Positions 50,010 to 58,804 of a stretch of DNA of 64,000 bases are shown piece by piece. Positions within the stretch are counted from its first letter, which is position 1. Each line of letters begins with the position of its first letter. The DNA is from DASRHT01 sp035293765. Its GTDB lineage: Bacteria > Chloroflexota > Ktedonobacteria > Ktedonobacterales > Ktedonobacteraceae. The translations under genes and the position numbers were made by a program. Below the pieces are notes generated by a model. The model ran no database searches and was not told the DNA's origin. It saw only the letters and a program-made list of their open reading frames with translations. The stretch lies in assembly GCA_035293765.1 (NCBI GenBank), contig DATGMF010000097.1:1-64000 (forward strand), given 5' to 3'.

Positions 50010-50138
50010 TAGACGGATGCAGTGGAGGTAAAGCATTTTTTCCCAATCATGAAACAACTCAACCTTCTACAACGTAATAAATGGTAGTTGTGCTAAATTA
50101 TCCAGGCCGCGGTCGCTCTATCGCCATAGGAGTACCAT

Positions 50139-50219
50139 ATGGATACCCGCTCTATAGCGCCCTGCCGTCCTGGTAGAAGAGGAAATCTTGTAGGATGGCT
50201 TTTTATCAGGCATACATGA
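50139..50219 (+). CDS. Possible 26-residue peptide
   Basis: ATG at 50139 follows AGGAG by seven bases and reads MDTRSIAPCRPGRR... ending WLFIRHT. There is no conservation evidence. The rest of the 50010-50497 interval holds a TATACT (50320-50325) that may be the -10 of the prenyltransferase gene. Confidence 0.2.
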   Translation: MDTRSIAPCRPGRRGNLVGWLFIRHT

Positions 50220-50497
50220 GTACACGGCTCTATGCATAACCAGTTGATTGGTACTACACCCTTGCAACCCTTTGATCCAACACGCTGCTACTGAAATACC
50301 TTTACTTTCAGAATTTCTGTATACTATCAACAGTAGCCTTACATGTGTTTATAGGGTAATTATTCATTGTAAGCAGTACCACATACTTCTAAAAGTTTAC
50401 AGTGTACCTGTGCAAGAAAATCGTGTAGAAGATATGCCCCCTAGCGTATCTATTTACCGCCGGAATTTTACTTTTTATCAAATCAGAAGGGGAGCGT

Positions 50498-51691
50498 ATG
50501 GAAAGCGAAGACTTTAAGAATAATAATCGGGTAGTCGCTAAACCCAAACCCACCAACTCCACCCAGATCGTCACTGCCGAATCTGTGCAGGCAGAAGAGG
50601 TACCGACCATTCCGCTGAGTTCGCTGGAGACGCTTAGCGAAATGCAGCCCGCCATTGCTGTGCGACCGGTCAGCTCAACGGTCGAGGTGAGCCTGCCCGC
50701 ACCGCTGGTTGCGCAACCGACGGAATACCACCGGAACACCAGCGAGTGGCTGCAAATCTGGCGGGATGGGATGCGGCTGGCTTTCCTCCCATTGTCGGTG
50801 ATGCCCATCCTGGTCGGCAGCATATTGGCGTGGTCTCAGACCATTGCGTCAAAAGCGCCCTTAGGAAAATTTCATCTGACCCATTTCATCCTCGCAATTG
50901 TTACAGTCAGTCTGCTCCAGCTTGGCGCAAATCTGATCAATGACTATTACGACTACTTGCGCGGCATCGACACCAGCAATGCTTTTGGCCCCGGCGGCCT
51001 GATCCAGCAAGGCTTGATCAAGCCCTCGCGCGTCCTGATCACCGGGCTGGCCCTGCTGGGAATTGGCGTGCTGCTGGGCCTGATTGTGGCGGCTGCTGGC
51101 GGCCCGATGGTCTACCTGCTGGGTTTCATTGGAGTGACCTGCGCCTATTTCTATAGCGGCACACAGAAGGCGCTTTCCTCCCGGATGCTAGGGGAGCTGG
51201 TGGCCTTCTGCGTCTTTGGCCCGCTGATTACCCTGGGCGCATATATGATCCAGACCGGACAGCCATCGCTGCTCGCGGTCTTCTACGGCATTCCCCTGGG
51301 CTTGCTGGCGGCAGCCGTGGTCCACGTCAACGATATGCGCGATACCGAGGGCGATACGCACGCGAGAAAGCGCACCTTTGCCTCGCTTCTGGGTTTACGC
51401 TGGAGCCGGGCCTGGTTCCTGGTGCTCTTGCTGGGCTCTTATGCAGTTATTGCCGCTCTTGGGATTCCACATGGCGCGCCACACCCGATCTTGCTGGCCC
51501 TGTGGACGCTGCCAACGCTGGCCGTCATCATCACTGGCGTCCTGCGGACAGATACGCCGGCGGGTCTCCATACCATCATGCGCCAGGTGCTCTCGCTCGA
51601 AATTTTCTTCGCGCTGCTACTGGTGGCAGGCTTACTAATAGCCGCATTTCTGGCAATCATTCCGCATATTCCGGCGCTTCTTCCTATATAA
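50498..51691 (+). CDS. menA: UbiA prenyltransferase, MenA type
   Basis: A 397-residue membrane prenyltransferase that probably attaches a polyprenyl chain to 1,4-dihydroxy-2-naphthoate in menaquinone synthesis. An ~85-residue hydrophilic N-terminal extension precedes nine or so transmembrane helices. The two Asp-rich motifs are NDYYDYLRGID (~residue 148) and VNDMRDTEGD (~275), which bind Mg-diphosphate. The MenA assignment rests on the SLLQLGANLINDYYDY context; other UbiA substrates remain possible. AAGGGGAG precedes the ATG. A terminator follows. Confidence 0.88.
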   Translation: MESEDFKNNNRVVAKPKPTNSTQIVTAESVQAEEVPTIPLSSLETLSEMQPAIAVRPVSSTVEVSLPAPLVAQPTEYHRNTSEWLQIWRDGMRLAFLPLSVMPILVGSILAWSQTIASKAPLGKFHLTHFILAIVTVSLLQLGANLINDYYDYLRGIDTSNAFGPGGLIQQGLIKPSRVLITGLALLGIGVLLGLIVAAAGGPMVYLLGFIGVTCAYFYSGTQKALSSRMLGELVAFCVFGPLITLGAYMIQTGQPSLLAVFYGIPLGLLAAAVVHVNDMRDTEGDTHARKRTFASLLGLRWSRAWFLVLLLGSYAVIAALGIPHGAPHPILLALWTLPTLAVIITGVLRTDTPAGLHTIMRQVLSLEIFFALLLVAGLLIAAFLAIIPHIPALLPI

Positions 51692-51703
51692 ACGACAAAC
51701 GAT

Positions 51704-51748
51704 TGCCGGGGCGTAAATGTGCATGAGCAGCGCCCCGGCAGCCCTTTT
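51704..51748 (+). terminator. Rho-independent terminator after menA
   Basis: TGCCGGGGCG (51704-51713) pairs with CGCCCCGGCA (51731-51740), followed by GCCCTTTT. Confidence 0.75.
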
Positions 51749-51852
51749 ATCCTCGCTTCTCATAGGGCAAATTTCCTATTGCAAGCCTCCTCGGCCTATC
51801 CATTCAGGCCATTTACAAGGATCGGACACTGTGTTACACTTCGGGGGAGGTT

Positions 51853-51884
51853 TCAAAGACGTCAAGTGGAAATGCAATAAGGAG
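51853..51884 (+). repeat. Partial copy D of the leader repeat
   Basis: GTCAAGTGGAAATGCA then ATAAGGAG matches 45811-45834 at 23 of 24 positions and holds the ribosome site of the next gene. The promoter part found in the other copies is not conserved. Confidence 0.7.
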
Positions 51885-51891
51885 GCTCTCA

Positions 51892-52329
51892 ATGGCTGGC
51901 TGGGAAGAAGAACTGGCCGCGCTGCTCCATGAGCTAGGAGTAAAGCCGGAGGAACCTAAGGCCCCCCTCCAACAGAGGCGCAGGCCCATACGCAGCGACG
52001 TCAGACGACAAGAGCAAAGCGCAGACGCACTCTATTGGGACGAAAATACGATACCCGAAGACGACGATACCTGGATGAATGATCTGACTTTGATGCGTCG
52101 CGAAGTTGACTCAATCGTCAGCCAGGTTATCCTCCTCATGCAGCGTGGAGACCTCGATACCTCCCTCAAGGAAGATATTATGGTGGTGTTGCGCGCCCTG
52201 CAACGGCGTGCGCCGGTCAAGTACCGCACAGCCACTAGCGATGAAGCTTATTTAGAATCTGCCGCCGCGATGCTGCATTTTTGCCGTCTCGTCCTCCAGT
52301 TAAGCGAATTTGCCGCCGAGGACTTCTAG
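51892..52329 (+). CDS. Hypothetical protein, 145 residues
   Basis: A soluble protein with an acidic, disordered first half (MAGWEEELAALLHELG..., PEDDDTWMND) and a helical second half (MRREVDSIVSQVILLMQRGD, ESAAAMLHFCRLVLQL). AAGGAGG lies seven bases before the ATG, inside a sequence shared with the SUI1 leader. No family recognised. Monocistronic. Confidence 0.68.
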   Translation: MAGWEEELAALLHELGVKPEEPKAPLQQRRRPIRSDVRRQEQSADALYWDENTIPEDDDTWMNDLTLMRREVDSIVSQVILLMQRGDLDTSLKEDIMVVLRALQRRAPVKYRTATSDEAYLESAAAMLHFCRLVLQLSEFAAEDF

Positions 52330-52455
52330 TACGTAATTGATCCAGTGTTGTTAACGCCTTAGAGATCTCTTTTTGCGCGTCCTGCATTTTACTGCTCAGA
52401 CGAAGGGTCGCACACCCCCCTCTTCTCACAATTTGCTCTCTTGCCCCCACTTCCC

Positions 52456-52485
52456 TTGACACAGACCGATTTCGTCGGTCATACT
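52456..52485 (+). promoter_or_regulatory. Promoter overlapping a GACCGA-5-TCGGTC operator
   Basis: TTGACA (52456-52461), 18 bases, CATACT (52480-52485). The inverted repeat GACCGA-TTTCG-TCGGTC (52464-52480) fills the spacer, a form typical of TetR-family operators. It would drive the gene at 52642. Confidence 0.5.
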
Positions 52486-52532
52486 TATGCGTGTGTTCTA
52501 GAAGATAGTCTCGTTATGCTGGGAAAATAGAT

Positions 52533-52600
52533 GTACTTCGATTCCGCGTTCCGTAGGGGCAGGGCTGGCCCCTGCCCTGCTCGCGGTAATAGGTCGGATT
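52533..52600. repeat. Dispersed repeat in the leader of the 52642 gene
   Basis: GTACTTCGATTCCGCGTTCC (52533-52552) matches 8059-8078, then GTAGGGGC (52553) and the hairpin GGGGCAGGGC-TG-GCCCCTGCCC. Confidence 0.65.
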
Positions 52601-52641
52601 CGATAGCAAAAGCAGCATCACCACCGTCAGGAGGAAGTTAT

Positions 52642-53586
52642 ATGGCTACGGACAGAGATCTTTCACAGGAGATGAGGCGCTGGCTACGCGTGGGAGCCTT
52701 CACACTCACCGTGCTCGGCCCCGTCATTAATACATTGGGGAAACAATTGCGAGCCCGTACGGGGGCTCGCAGGCAACAACAAACCAACGAGCAGCCCGAT
52801 TCTAAAGAGCGCCTGGCCGCTCTGGAAGCAGCCCTCTCCGAGTCTATGGCAGAGCTCAGAGCACATCCATATAGCCAGGAGCTGATCAGACAGGGAGGGC
52901 TTCTGGCGGAGGAACTGATGGATCGTGGTCGCAAGCTGTCTCGTACCGTAACCGAGAGCGGCAATGATATCTCTCAGCAACTATTCAAGCGTGGCAAAAA
53001 AACCACGCAAAAGTGGTCGAAAAGTAAAGCGCGCATGAAAAAAGAGCTGCGCAAGCGCAACCGTAAGGCTCAACAGGCGCAAGCCCTACGCAGCAATATG
53101 TTCTGGCTCGCGTTCGTCTGTAGCGCAGGCTTGACGGCAGCGGCAGTCGCCATCTATCTGTATATACAGCGACGCAAGCAGCAGCAAGAAGCTTACGATC
53201 AGCCTATCGAACTGCTGCAAAATGATAGGTGGAACGGGACCCCTCTCAAAGAACAGGTGAGCCCGACCGAACTTCCGGTCAGTGCCGAGGAACCGTCGCT
53301 ACCCTCTGCTGAGAGCATAGGGCCAGCCGCTCTAGAGGAACTGAGCGGGGCCAGCCTCGCCAGCGGCGTGGGCGATCTGAGTGGCAGGCCAGTCGAACAG
53401 GCAATACCCGAAGATGCAACCGTGATCGGCGTTGTCAGTACCAGGCTCTACTACCCGATTGAGGTACCGCTTGAGCAGCTCACCACGACTGAAGACGATG
53501 CCGCCGCGGGAGGGATAACGGTCATCTACTTTGCCTCAGAAGATGAGGCGCAATCTCGCGGCTTCACGGCAGCGGGCGCACAATAA
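52642..53586 (+). CDS. Membrane protein with basic coiled region, unknown family
   Basis: A 314-residue protein. A weak hydrophobic segment lies near residues 16-33, then a helical, strongly basic stretch (~60-150, with KRGKKTTQKWSKSKARMKKELRKRN), a clear transmembrane helix (~153-175, FWLAFVCSAGLTAAAVAIYLY) and an acidic C-terminal domain of ~135 residues ending in a Gly/Ala-rich tail. GGAGGAAG lies just before the ATG at 52642; an extension to 52531 would translate repeat sequence. Role unknown. Confidence 0.7.
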   Translation: MATDRDLSQEMRRWLRVGAFTLTVLGPVINTLGKQLRARTGARRQQQTNEQPDSKERLAALEAALSESMAELRAHPYSQELIRQGGLLAEELMDRGRKLSRTVTESGNDISQQLFKRGKKTTQKWSKSKARMKKELRKRNRKAQQAQALRSNMFWLAFVCSAGLTAAAVAIYLYIQRRKQQQEAYDQPIELLQNDRWNGTPLKEQVSPTELPVSAEEPSLPSAESIGPAALEELSGASLASGVGDLSGRPVEQAIPEDATVIGVVSTRLYYPIEVPLEQLTTTEDDAAAGGITVIYFASEDEAQSRGFTAAGAQ

Positions 53587-53589
53587 TTT

Positions 53590-53688
53590 GGTAGGGGACA
53601 GGTGTAAGACCTATCCTTCTATCCAGCCGACCAACGCCGCTAGCGCGTCTAGCTGCGCTCAGGTCGGCTGCAAGGAAGGCCCCTACGG
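53590..53688. repeat. GTAGGGGAC...GGCCCCTACGG element
   Basis: About 98 bp bounded by GTAGGGG and CCCCTAC. Its right 62 bases match 2740-2802 and its TATCCAGCC(G/A)ACCA(A/G)CG start also appears at about 54581. It overlaps the last codons of the convergent minus-strand gene at 53683. Confidence 0.75.
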
Positions 53689-54150
53689 TTTTTTATATTG
53701 ATCGGGTACCTTCCCCTCGGCAAACCCCTCATTAACGATGCCTCGTTTGACCAGGTGACGGAGAAATACTAATCGTTGCTCAAACGTTGGAGAAGGGGTC
53801 GGGCTATCTTCAGTAGATGGGGTGCGTCCCTGTGGCAATTCTTTTGACGGAGATTGAGAAGACGGGGCACTCCCTTCTATTGGGGAAGATTGTACAACTT
53901 GCTCCGTATGTTCATCGATGGCTGGTCGATCTGTCGAGGGGGATGTCTCACTCCTCCCCTGCTCAATAACCACGGATGTCACGCTGGGCTGCGGCCCTGG
54001 CCCATCCGCTGCTGCACGCCATAGCGTTTCTTGAGCTGCATTCTTATTCAGCTTGCTCACAGTTTGCACATAGCTGGTATCTGAAGATTTTCTCCAGGGC
54101 CACCATGCGAATAACTTGCTCATCCAATGTTTGATCGCTTGCGTGATCAT
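53683..54150 (-). CDS. Hypothetical low-complexity protein
   Basis: A 155-residue Ser/Pro/Glu-rich, probably disordered protein. The N-terminus (AIKHWMSKLFAWWPWRK) is amphipathic and Trp-rich and could bind a membrane; the C-terminus (PTFEQRLVFLRHLVKRGIVNEGFAEG) forms a helix-turn-like module seen in small Chloroflexota proteins. Its stop codon lies within a dispersed repeat, so its C-terminus may have been reshaped by repeat insertion. Ribosome site is moderate (AAGGATAAGGG further upstream). Confidence 0.55.
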   Translation of the reverse strand: MITQAIKHWMSKLFAWWPWRKSSDTSYVQTVSKLNKNAAQETLWRAAADGPGPQPSVTSVVIEQGRSETSPSTDRPAIDEHTEQVVQSSPIEGSAPSSQSPSKELPQGRTPSTEDSPTPSPTFEQRLVFLRHLVKRGIVNEGFAEGKVPDQYKKP

Positions 54151-54343
54151 CTCATTTCGCCCTTATCCTTTAAAGGATGACAGGCAAGCCGCGTATCTTA
54201 TATGGCTTTGTCGTCATCCGGCAACCACGCACTAGATATACAATGGTTCAAGTAGGGTTCCAAATAGCCACTAAAACATCAGAGAGGAATATAAAAACAT
54301 AGTAGCATATCAACCAGAACACGTCAAACCTCTTGTTGCTCAA

Positions 54344-54477
54344 ACAGGGCTATTTAATTTTTCTTTTTTTGCCCCCTTCGGGGGCGAGGGAGGAGAAGAA
54401 TGAGTGGGGACACCCCGCGCCCCGCAAGGGGCACAGCCCCTTGGCCCCCTCTTCTTCAGAGAAGTAAATAGCCCTGT
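54344..54477. mobile_element. 134-bp MITE-like element with target duplication
   Basis: ACAGGGCTATTTA (54344-54356) and TAAATAGCCCTGT (54465-54477) are perfect 13-bp terminal inverted repeats. CTCAA flanks both sides (54339-54343 and 54480-54484), like a target-site duplication. The interior holds GCCCCCTTCGGGGGC and other GC-rich hairpins. Confidence 0.65.
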
Positions 54478-54579
54478 TACTCAAAGTGTCAACGACGCAG
54501 GGCGCGATGGCAACGCGATCAGGTGCGGGCGCGGCAAACCTGGCTTCTACGAAGCCGGAGGCTGTAAGGAATAATCCTA

Positions 54580-54660
54580 CTATCCAGCCAACCAGCGATG
54601 CTACCGCATTGTAGCTCCCCGATTCATCGTGGGAGCACTCAGGCTGCCTGCAAGGAGTTG
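54580..54660 (-). repeat. Composite dispersed repeat with 26-nt hairpin copy
   Basis: Starts like the 53621 element (TATCCAGCCAACCAGCG) but contains the hairpin GTAGCTCCCC-GATTCATCGT-GGGAGC (54611-54636) shared with 2683-2708. One repeat appears inserted in another. Confidence 0.6.
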
Positions 54661-54821
54661 CTTGCAATTTTACCTGACGCGTGCCATAATCAAAGATGTT
54701 GGCCCTCAGGTAGGCCAATCTCTGTTCTTAGGTGCATATCACACCGTAGCATATAGGCGGACCCTATAATTAGATCAGGTAGATCAGGTTTTTGAAAAAC
54801 ACAGAAAGACAGGTATCGGCC

Positions 54822-55028
54822 ATGCAGGAAGATATTCTTGGAACCCGACGCACAGCCGTCTCAGAAACATACGTTACCTGTGCGAGATGTGGTAAAGCTA
54901 CGCGCTTGCGGTACGCCCGCATTATTCAAAGTGACGTGCTCTCGGATAGCAACTCTGAATTCGAATATATCTGTCCTGAATGCCAGAAGGCGCTTGCCGA
55001 GGGCGAAAAAGACCTTCCACTCGGGTAA
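54822..55028 (+). CDS. Small zinc-ribbon protein before hsp20
   Basis: A 68-residue protein with two CxxC pairs, CARCG (residues ~20-24) and CPEC (~52-55), forming a probable zinc ribbon. The ATG at 54822 or an in-frame TTG at 54792 could start it; neither has a strong ribosome site. It lies 137 bases before hsp20 on the same strand. Function unknown; zinc ribbons of this size often contact nucleic acids or protein partners. Confidence 0.65.
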   Translation: MQEDILGTRRTAVSETYVTCARCGKATRLRYARIIQSDVLSDSNSEFEYICPECQKALAEGEKDLPLG

Positions 55029-55165
55029 GCGGCAGGCGTGAGCGGTATTAGTAGACAGGCAAAAGGTACAGGCAAGATGATCCCACTTTTGCCATGAAGC
55101 TCTCTACTCCCACATGGACGGAGCATAGAGCTGGCCCGACCCTGGTCGGCAAGAGGTAACACGCT

Positions 55166-55642
55166 ATGCGAATGCGTTATCGGCAAGTGACCTATCGCTT
55201 CATAGATGGCTCACAAAAACAGTTACAGCACCACTACCGTCAATTGTTGAACGACGCCCTGCGCCAGAGTCAACAGTCGATACTGCACCGATCAACAACA
55301 TGGAGACCCCCGGTTGACATTCTTGAATCGGCAGATAGGATGGTCGTAAAGGTTGAACTGGCCGGCATGAAAGAAGAAGATATCGAGGTAACACTCTACG
55401 AAAATGCCCTGGTGGTGAGTGGGGAAAGACATGACCACTACGAGAGCCAGGAGAACTTATGTTATCACGAGGCGCAAATTCGCTATGGCCCGTTCCGCGT
55501 CGAGGTCTTTATCCCTTCTCCCATTGAGCGAGATGCGGTCAGCGCACACTATGAACACGGCATTCTTATTGTAGATTTACCCAGGTTGCCTGAGCGCGGC
55601 CCCGAACGTGTGCCTATTCAGCGCAGCGGAACGACAGAGTAG
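55166..55642 (+). CDS. Hsp20/alpha-crystallin small heat-shock protein
   Basis: A 158-residue ATP-independent holdase. The alpha-crystallin domain runs from PPVDILESADRMVVKVELAGMKEED (residue ~49) to YEHGILIVDLPR, with the conserved GILIV in place of the IXI-adjacent motif; the short tail keeps RVPIQ, an I-x-I-like anchor. AAGAGG precedes the ATG. It is 38 bases upstream of lon, so chaperone and protease are probably co-expressed in stress. Confidence 0.93.
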   Translation: MRMRYRQVTYRFIDGSQKQLQHHYRQLLNDALRQSQQSILHRSTTWRPPVDILESADRMVVKVELAGMKEEDIEVTLYENALVVSGERHDHYESQENLCYHEAQIRYGPFRVEVFIPSPIERDAVSAHYEHGILIVDLPRLPERGPERVPIQRSGTTE

Positions 55643-55680
55643 CGCCTTTTGCAATCCTTGATGATGCGTTGAGAGATTTT

Positions 55681-58497
55681 ATGGAGAAAGATTACAACGA
55701 ACAGCAGTTAGAACACGAAGAACCATTTAACGAAGCCCTGTCGCCTGGCGACGCGCCGCATGCAGCACAGAAGGCAGAGGCCCTCCTGGGTTCCGATGAA
55801 CATGAAGATATATCTTCCTCTGAGCATACGGAAACAGGAGAGCCTGGCGAGCAAGAAGAAGATGCGCCTTCCAACGAGACGACGCAGAGCGATCATGAGG
55901 AAGCGCCAGAGCTACGGGCAGATCGTCAGGAAGATGGTGCAGACGAGGATGAGGAGGAGCGATTAACTATCCCAGACGTTCTCCCTGTCCTGCCGCTAAA
56001 AGAAACGGTCATCTATCCATTTTCTGTCCAGCCGCTCGCCGTGGGCCAGGAACGGTCGATCCGCCTGATCGATGATGTGATGCGCGGCAATCGCCTGGTG
56101 GTGCTTGTCGCCCAGAAATCCGCCGATATCGAGCAGGCCGGACCTGACGAGATTTTTAAGGTCGGCACCGTGGCGCGCGTGGGCCGCATGTTCCGCATGC
56201 CCGATGGCACCGTGCAAATCGCCGTGCAGGGCCTGGAACGCGTGAGTATCGGCGAGTTCACGCAAGAAAAACCTTATCTCGCGGCTCACGTTAGCCTGAA
56301 ACCGGATATCCAGGAAGAAGACAACGAGACCGAGGCGATCAAACGCAACGTGATTAGCTACTTCCAGCGCCTGGTGGCCCTGGTGCAAAATATGCCCGAA
56401 GGTATAGCAGCCGCCACCTTAAATCTGGAAGAGCCGCGCCAGGTCGTCTACGTCATCGCCACCTTTGTACAGATGGAGCTGGAGCTGCGTCAAAGGCTGC
56501 TTGAGCTTGATTCTGTCCGCGAAAAACTGGCGCAACTGAGCAGCTTCCTCGCCCATGAACTTGAGATCCTTGAACTGGGCAAGAAGATCCAGACGACGGC
56601 TCAAGAAGAGATGGGGAAAATGCAGCGCGAGTTCCTGCTGCGCGAACAGCTTAAAGCGATCCAGCGCGAGCTGGGCGAGGAGAGCGAAGAGCAGGCAACG
56701 GTCAACGAGCTGCGACGCAAAATCGATGAAGCCAGGTTGCCGGAAGAGGCGCTGAAAGAGGCCAACCGCGAACTGTCGCGCCTGGAAAAACTCCCCACCG
56801 TCTCGCCAGAATACAGCATCATCCGCACCTACCTGGAGCTGCTGGTCAGCCTGCCGTGGAGCAAAAGCACAGGCGAGCAGATCGACGTTCCTCGTGCGCG
56901 CCAGGTGCTCGACCACGATCACTACGATCTAGAGAAAATCAAAGAGCGCATCCTGGAATACCTTGCAGTGCGCCGTTTGAAAGAAGAACGGCTGGCCGAA
57001 CGTATGCAACAGGAGCGCGAAGAGGCAGCTTCCACTTCAGAGAATGGTGCCGAAGAGGTAGAAACCATCACACGCTCGACGCAACCGCTGGCAGCTCCGA
57101 CGCCCGAACGCGCGGTAAACCGCGAGCCCATTCTCTGCTTCGTTGGCCCTCCAGGGGTGGGTAAAACCTCGCTCGGTCAATCCATTGCTCGCGCCCTCGG
57201 TCGCAAGTTTGCCCGCATGTCGCTCGGCGGTATCAGAGACGAGGCCGAGATTCGCGGACACCGCCGCACCTATATTGGTGCGATGCCGGGGCGCATTATC
57301 CAGACGCTGCGCCGCGTCGAAGCCAACGATCCGGTCATTATGCTGGACGAGGTAGACAAAGTGGGCGCGGACTGGCGTGGCGACCCCTCATCGGCCCTGC
57401 TTGAAGTGCTGGACCCTGAGCAGAACTACAATTTCCGCGATAACTACCTGGATCTGGCCTTTGACCTCTCCAAAGTGATGTTTATCGCCACGGCCAACGC
57501 CCTGGAACCCATTCCGGCCCCTTTGCGCGACCGTATGGAGATCCTGGAGCTTTCGGGGTACACCGAAGAGCAGAAGCTCCATATTGCCCGCCAATACCTG
57601 TTGCCAAAGCAGCTCGAAGCCAACGGCCTGAACAAGGACGAGCTGACGCTCGATGATGCCGTGTTGCGCCGCATCGCTCGCGATTATACGCGCGAGGCAG
57701 GCGTGCGCAACCTGGAGCGCGAGATTGGCTCCCTCTGTCGTAAGGTTGCCAAGCAGATCGCGGAAGGGCGGCAGACGCCCATCCATGTCACCGCCGATCA
57801 GCTTGCCGAATACCTGGGCCGCCAGCGATTCTTTGAAGAGGTCGCCGAGCGGATTGATCGCCCAGGCATTGCCACCGGCATGGTCTGGACGCCAGTCGGG
57901 GGCGAGATCATCTTTATCGAAGCCGCCGCGATGGCCGGCAAAGAGGCGCGCCTGACCCTGACGGGCCAGTTAGGCGACGTGATGAAAGAATCGGCAATGG
58001 CCGCGTTGAGCTACGTACGCTCCAACGCCGAAGCTCTGGGGCTGTCCAAAAACGTCTTTGAAGACCAGAGCGTGCATATTCACGTTCCCGCGGGGGCTAT
58101 CCCCAAAGATGGGCCGTCAGCAGGCGTGACGATGGTCACGGTCCTCGTCTCGCTGGCAAGCGGGCGGAAAGTGCGCTCGGATGTCGCGATGACGGGCGAA
58201 ATCACCTTGCGCGGCAAAGTGATGCCCATCGGCGGCGTCAAAGAGAAAGTGCTGGCTGCCTATCGCTCAGGCATTCGTACGGTGATCCTGCCCAAGAAGA
58301 ACGAGCAGGACCTGATGGAGGACCTGCCCAAAGAGTTGCAAGAGCAGATGCACTTTGTCTTCGTCACCGACATTCCCCAGGTGCTGGCAACCGCGCTGGA
58401 GCCCACAACAGCCAGGGGGGACAAAGCCAGGGACCAGCAAGATGGTGAGGTCCGGCAACGCAAACGTAAAAGCGAAAAAGCCGTCGCGAAAGCATAA
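55681..58497 (+). CDS. lon: ATP-dependent protease Lon
   Basis: A 938-residue hexameric AAA+ serine protease that degrades misfolded and regulatory proteins. An acidic ~95-residue N-terminal extension precedes the LAN substrate domain (IPDVLPVLPLKETVIYPF). Walker A is GPPGVGKTS (~488), Walker B VIMLDEVDK (~552) and the protease domain has Ser813 (DGPSAG) with the partner Lys856 (GGVKEK). The C-terminus is basic. An acidic/linker insert sits before Walker A (SENGAEEVETI). The ATG at 55681 is preferred to a TTG four codons earlier. Confidence 0.96.
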   Translation: MEKDYNEQQLEHEEPFNEALSPGDAPHAAQKAEALLGSDEHEDISSSEHTETGEPGEQEEDAPSNETTQSDHEEAPELRADRQEDGADEDEEERLTIPDVLPVLPLKETVIYPFSVQPLAVGQERSIRLIDDVMRGNRLVVLVAQKSADIEQAGPDEIFKVGTVARVGRMFRMPDGTVQIAVQGLERVSIGEFTQEKPYLAAHVSLKPDIQEEDNETEAIKRNVISYFQRLVALVQNMPEGIAAATLNLEEPRQVVYVIATFVQMELELRQRLLELDSVREKLAQLSSFLAHELEILELGKKIQTTAQEEMGKMQREFLLREQLKAIQRELGEESEEQATVNELRRKIDEARLPEEALKEANRELSRLEKLPTVSPEYSIIRTYLELLVSLPWSKSTGEQIDVPRARQVLDHDHYDLEKIKERILEYLAVRRLKEERLAERMQQEREEAASTSENGAEEVETITRSTQPLAAPTPERAVNREPILCFVGPPGVGKTSLGQSIARALGRKFARMSLGGIRDEAEIRGHRRTYIGAMPGRIIQTLRRVEANDPVIMLDEVDKVGADWRGDPSSALLEVLDPEQNYNFRDNYLDLAFDLSKVMFIATANALEPIPAPLRDRMEILELSGYTEEQKLHIARQYLLPKQLEANGLNKDELTLDDAVLRRIARDYTREAGVRNLEREIGSLCRKVAKQIAEGRQTPIHVTADQLAEYLGRQRFFEEVAERIDRPGIATGMVWTPVGGEIIFIEAAAMAGKEARLTLTGQLGDVMKESAMAALSYVRSNAEALGLSKNVFEDQSVHIHVPAGAIPKDGPSAGVTMVTVLVSLASGRKVRSDVAMTGEITLRGKVMPIGGVKEKVLAAYRSGIRTVILPKKNEQDLMEDLPKELQEQMHFVFVTDIPQVLATALEPTTARGDKARDQQDGEVRQRKRKSEKAVAKA

Positions 58498-58498
58498 A

Positions 58499-58541
58499 GC
58501 AAAGGCGGGAAGATGCACAGTGAGCATCTTCCCGCCTTTGC
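58499..58541 (+). terminator. Long stem-loop after lon
   Basis: GCAAAGGCGGGAAGATGC (58499-58516) pairs perfectly over 18 bp with 58524-58541 around a seven-base loop, directly after the stop codon. Followed by TTACG, so not a textbook T-run. Confidence 0.7.
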
Positions 58542-58555
58542 TTACGATATTACCA

Positions 58556-58645
58556 ACGCATGTGCTCTTTTAAGCTCAGATAGCGAGGGTTGCCAATCAC
58601 AAGATGGTCAAGCAATAAAATATGCATTTCATCTGACTTCCCTGA
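58556..58645 (-). pseudogene. radC fragment with internal deletion
   Basis: The minus strand reads EMHILLLDHLVIGNPRYLSL, then KEHMRW and a TAA stop. It joins the EMHILLLD strand of RadC directly to its C-terminal LLDHLVIGNPRY segment, so about 75 codons including the JAMM motif were lost between the two LLD sites. The nucleotide match to the intact radC at 59897 is about 85 percent over 60 bases. Confidence 0.75.
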
Positions 58646-58804
58646 AGTCACACAATGAGGACGCATGCTGCTTTTAGCCGCACCATGACTCGTGCCTTAA
58701 AAGTTCACAACAGGTGAGAGAATTTAGCAGGCAGGCTATAATAAATTAGGATTGTTAGCAGGGAAGCAAGAGACACATATTTTATTAACGAGGAGGCACA
58801 TACT

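Noticed and set aside
54350..54718. Minus-strand frame of 122 codons
   Set aside because: Made of the 134-bp MITE and the composite hairpin repeat; no start signal.
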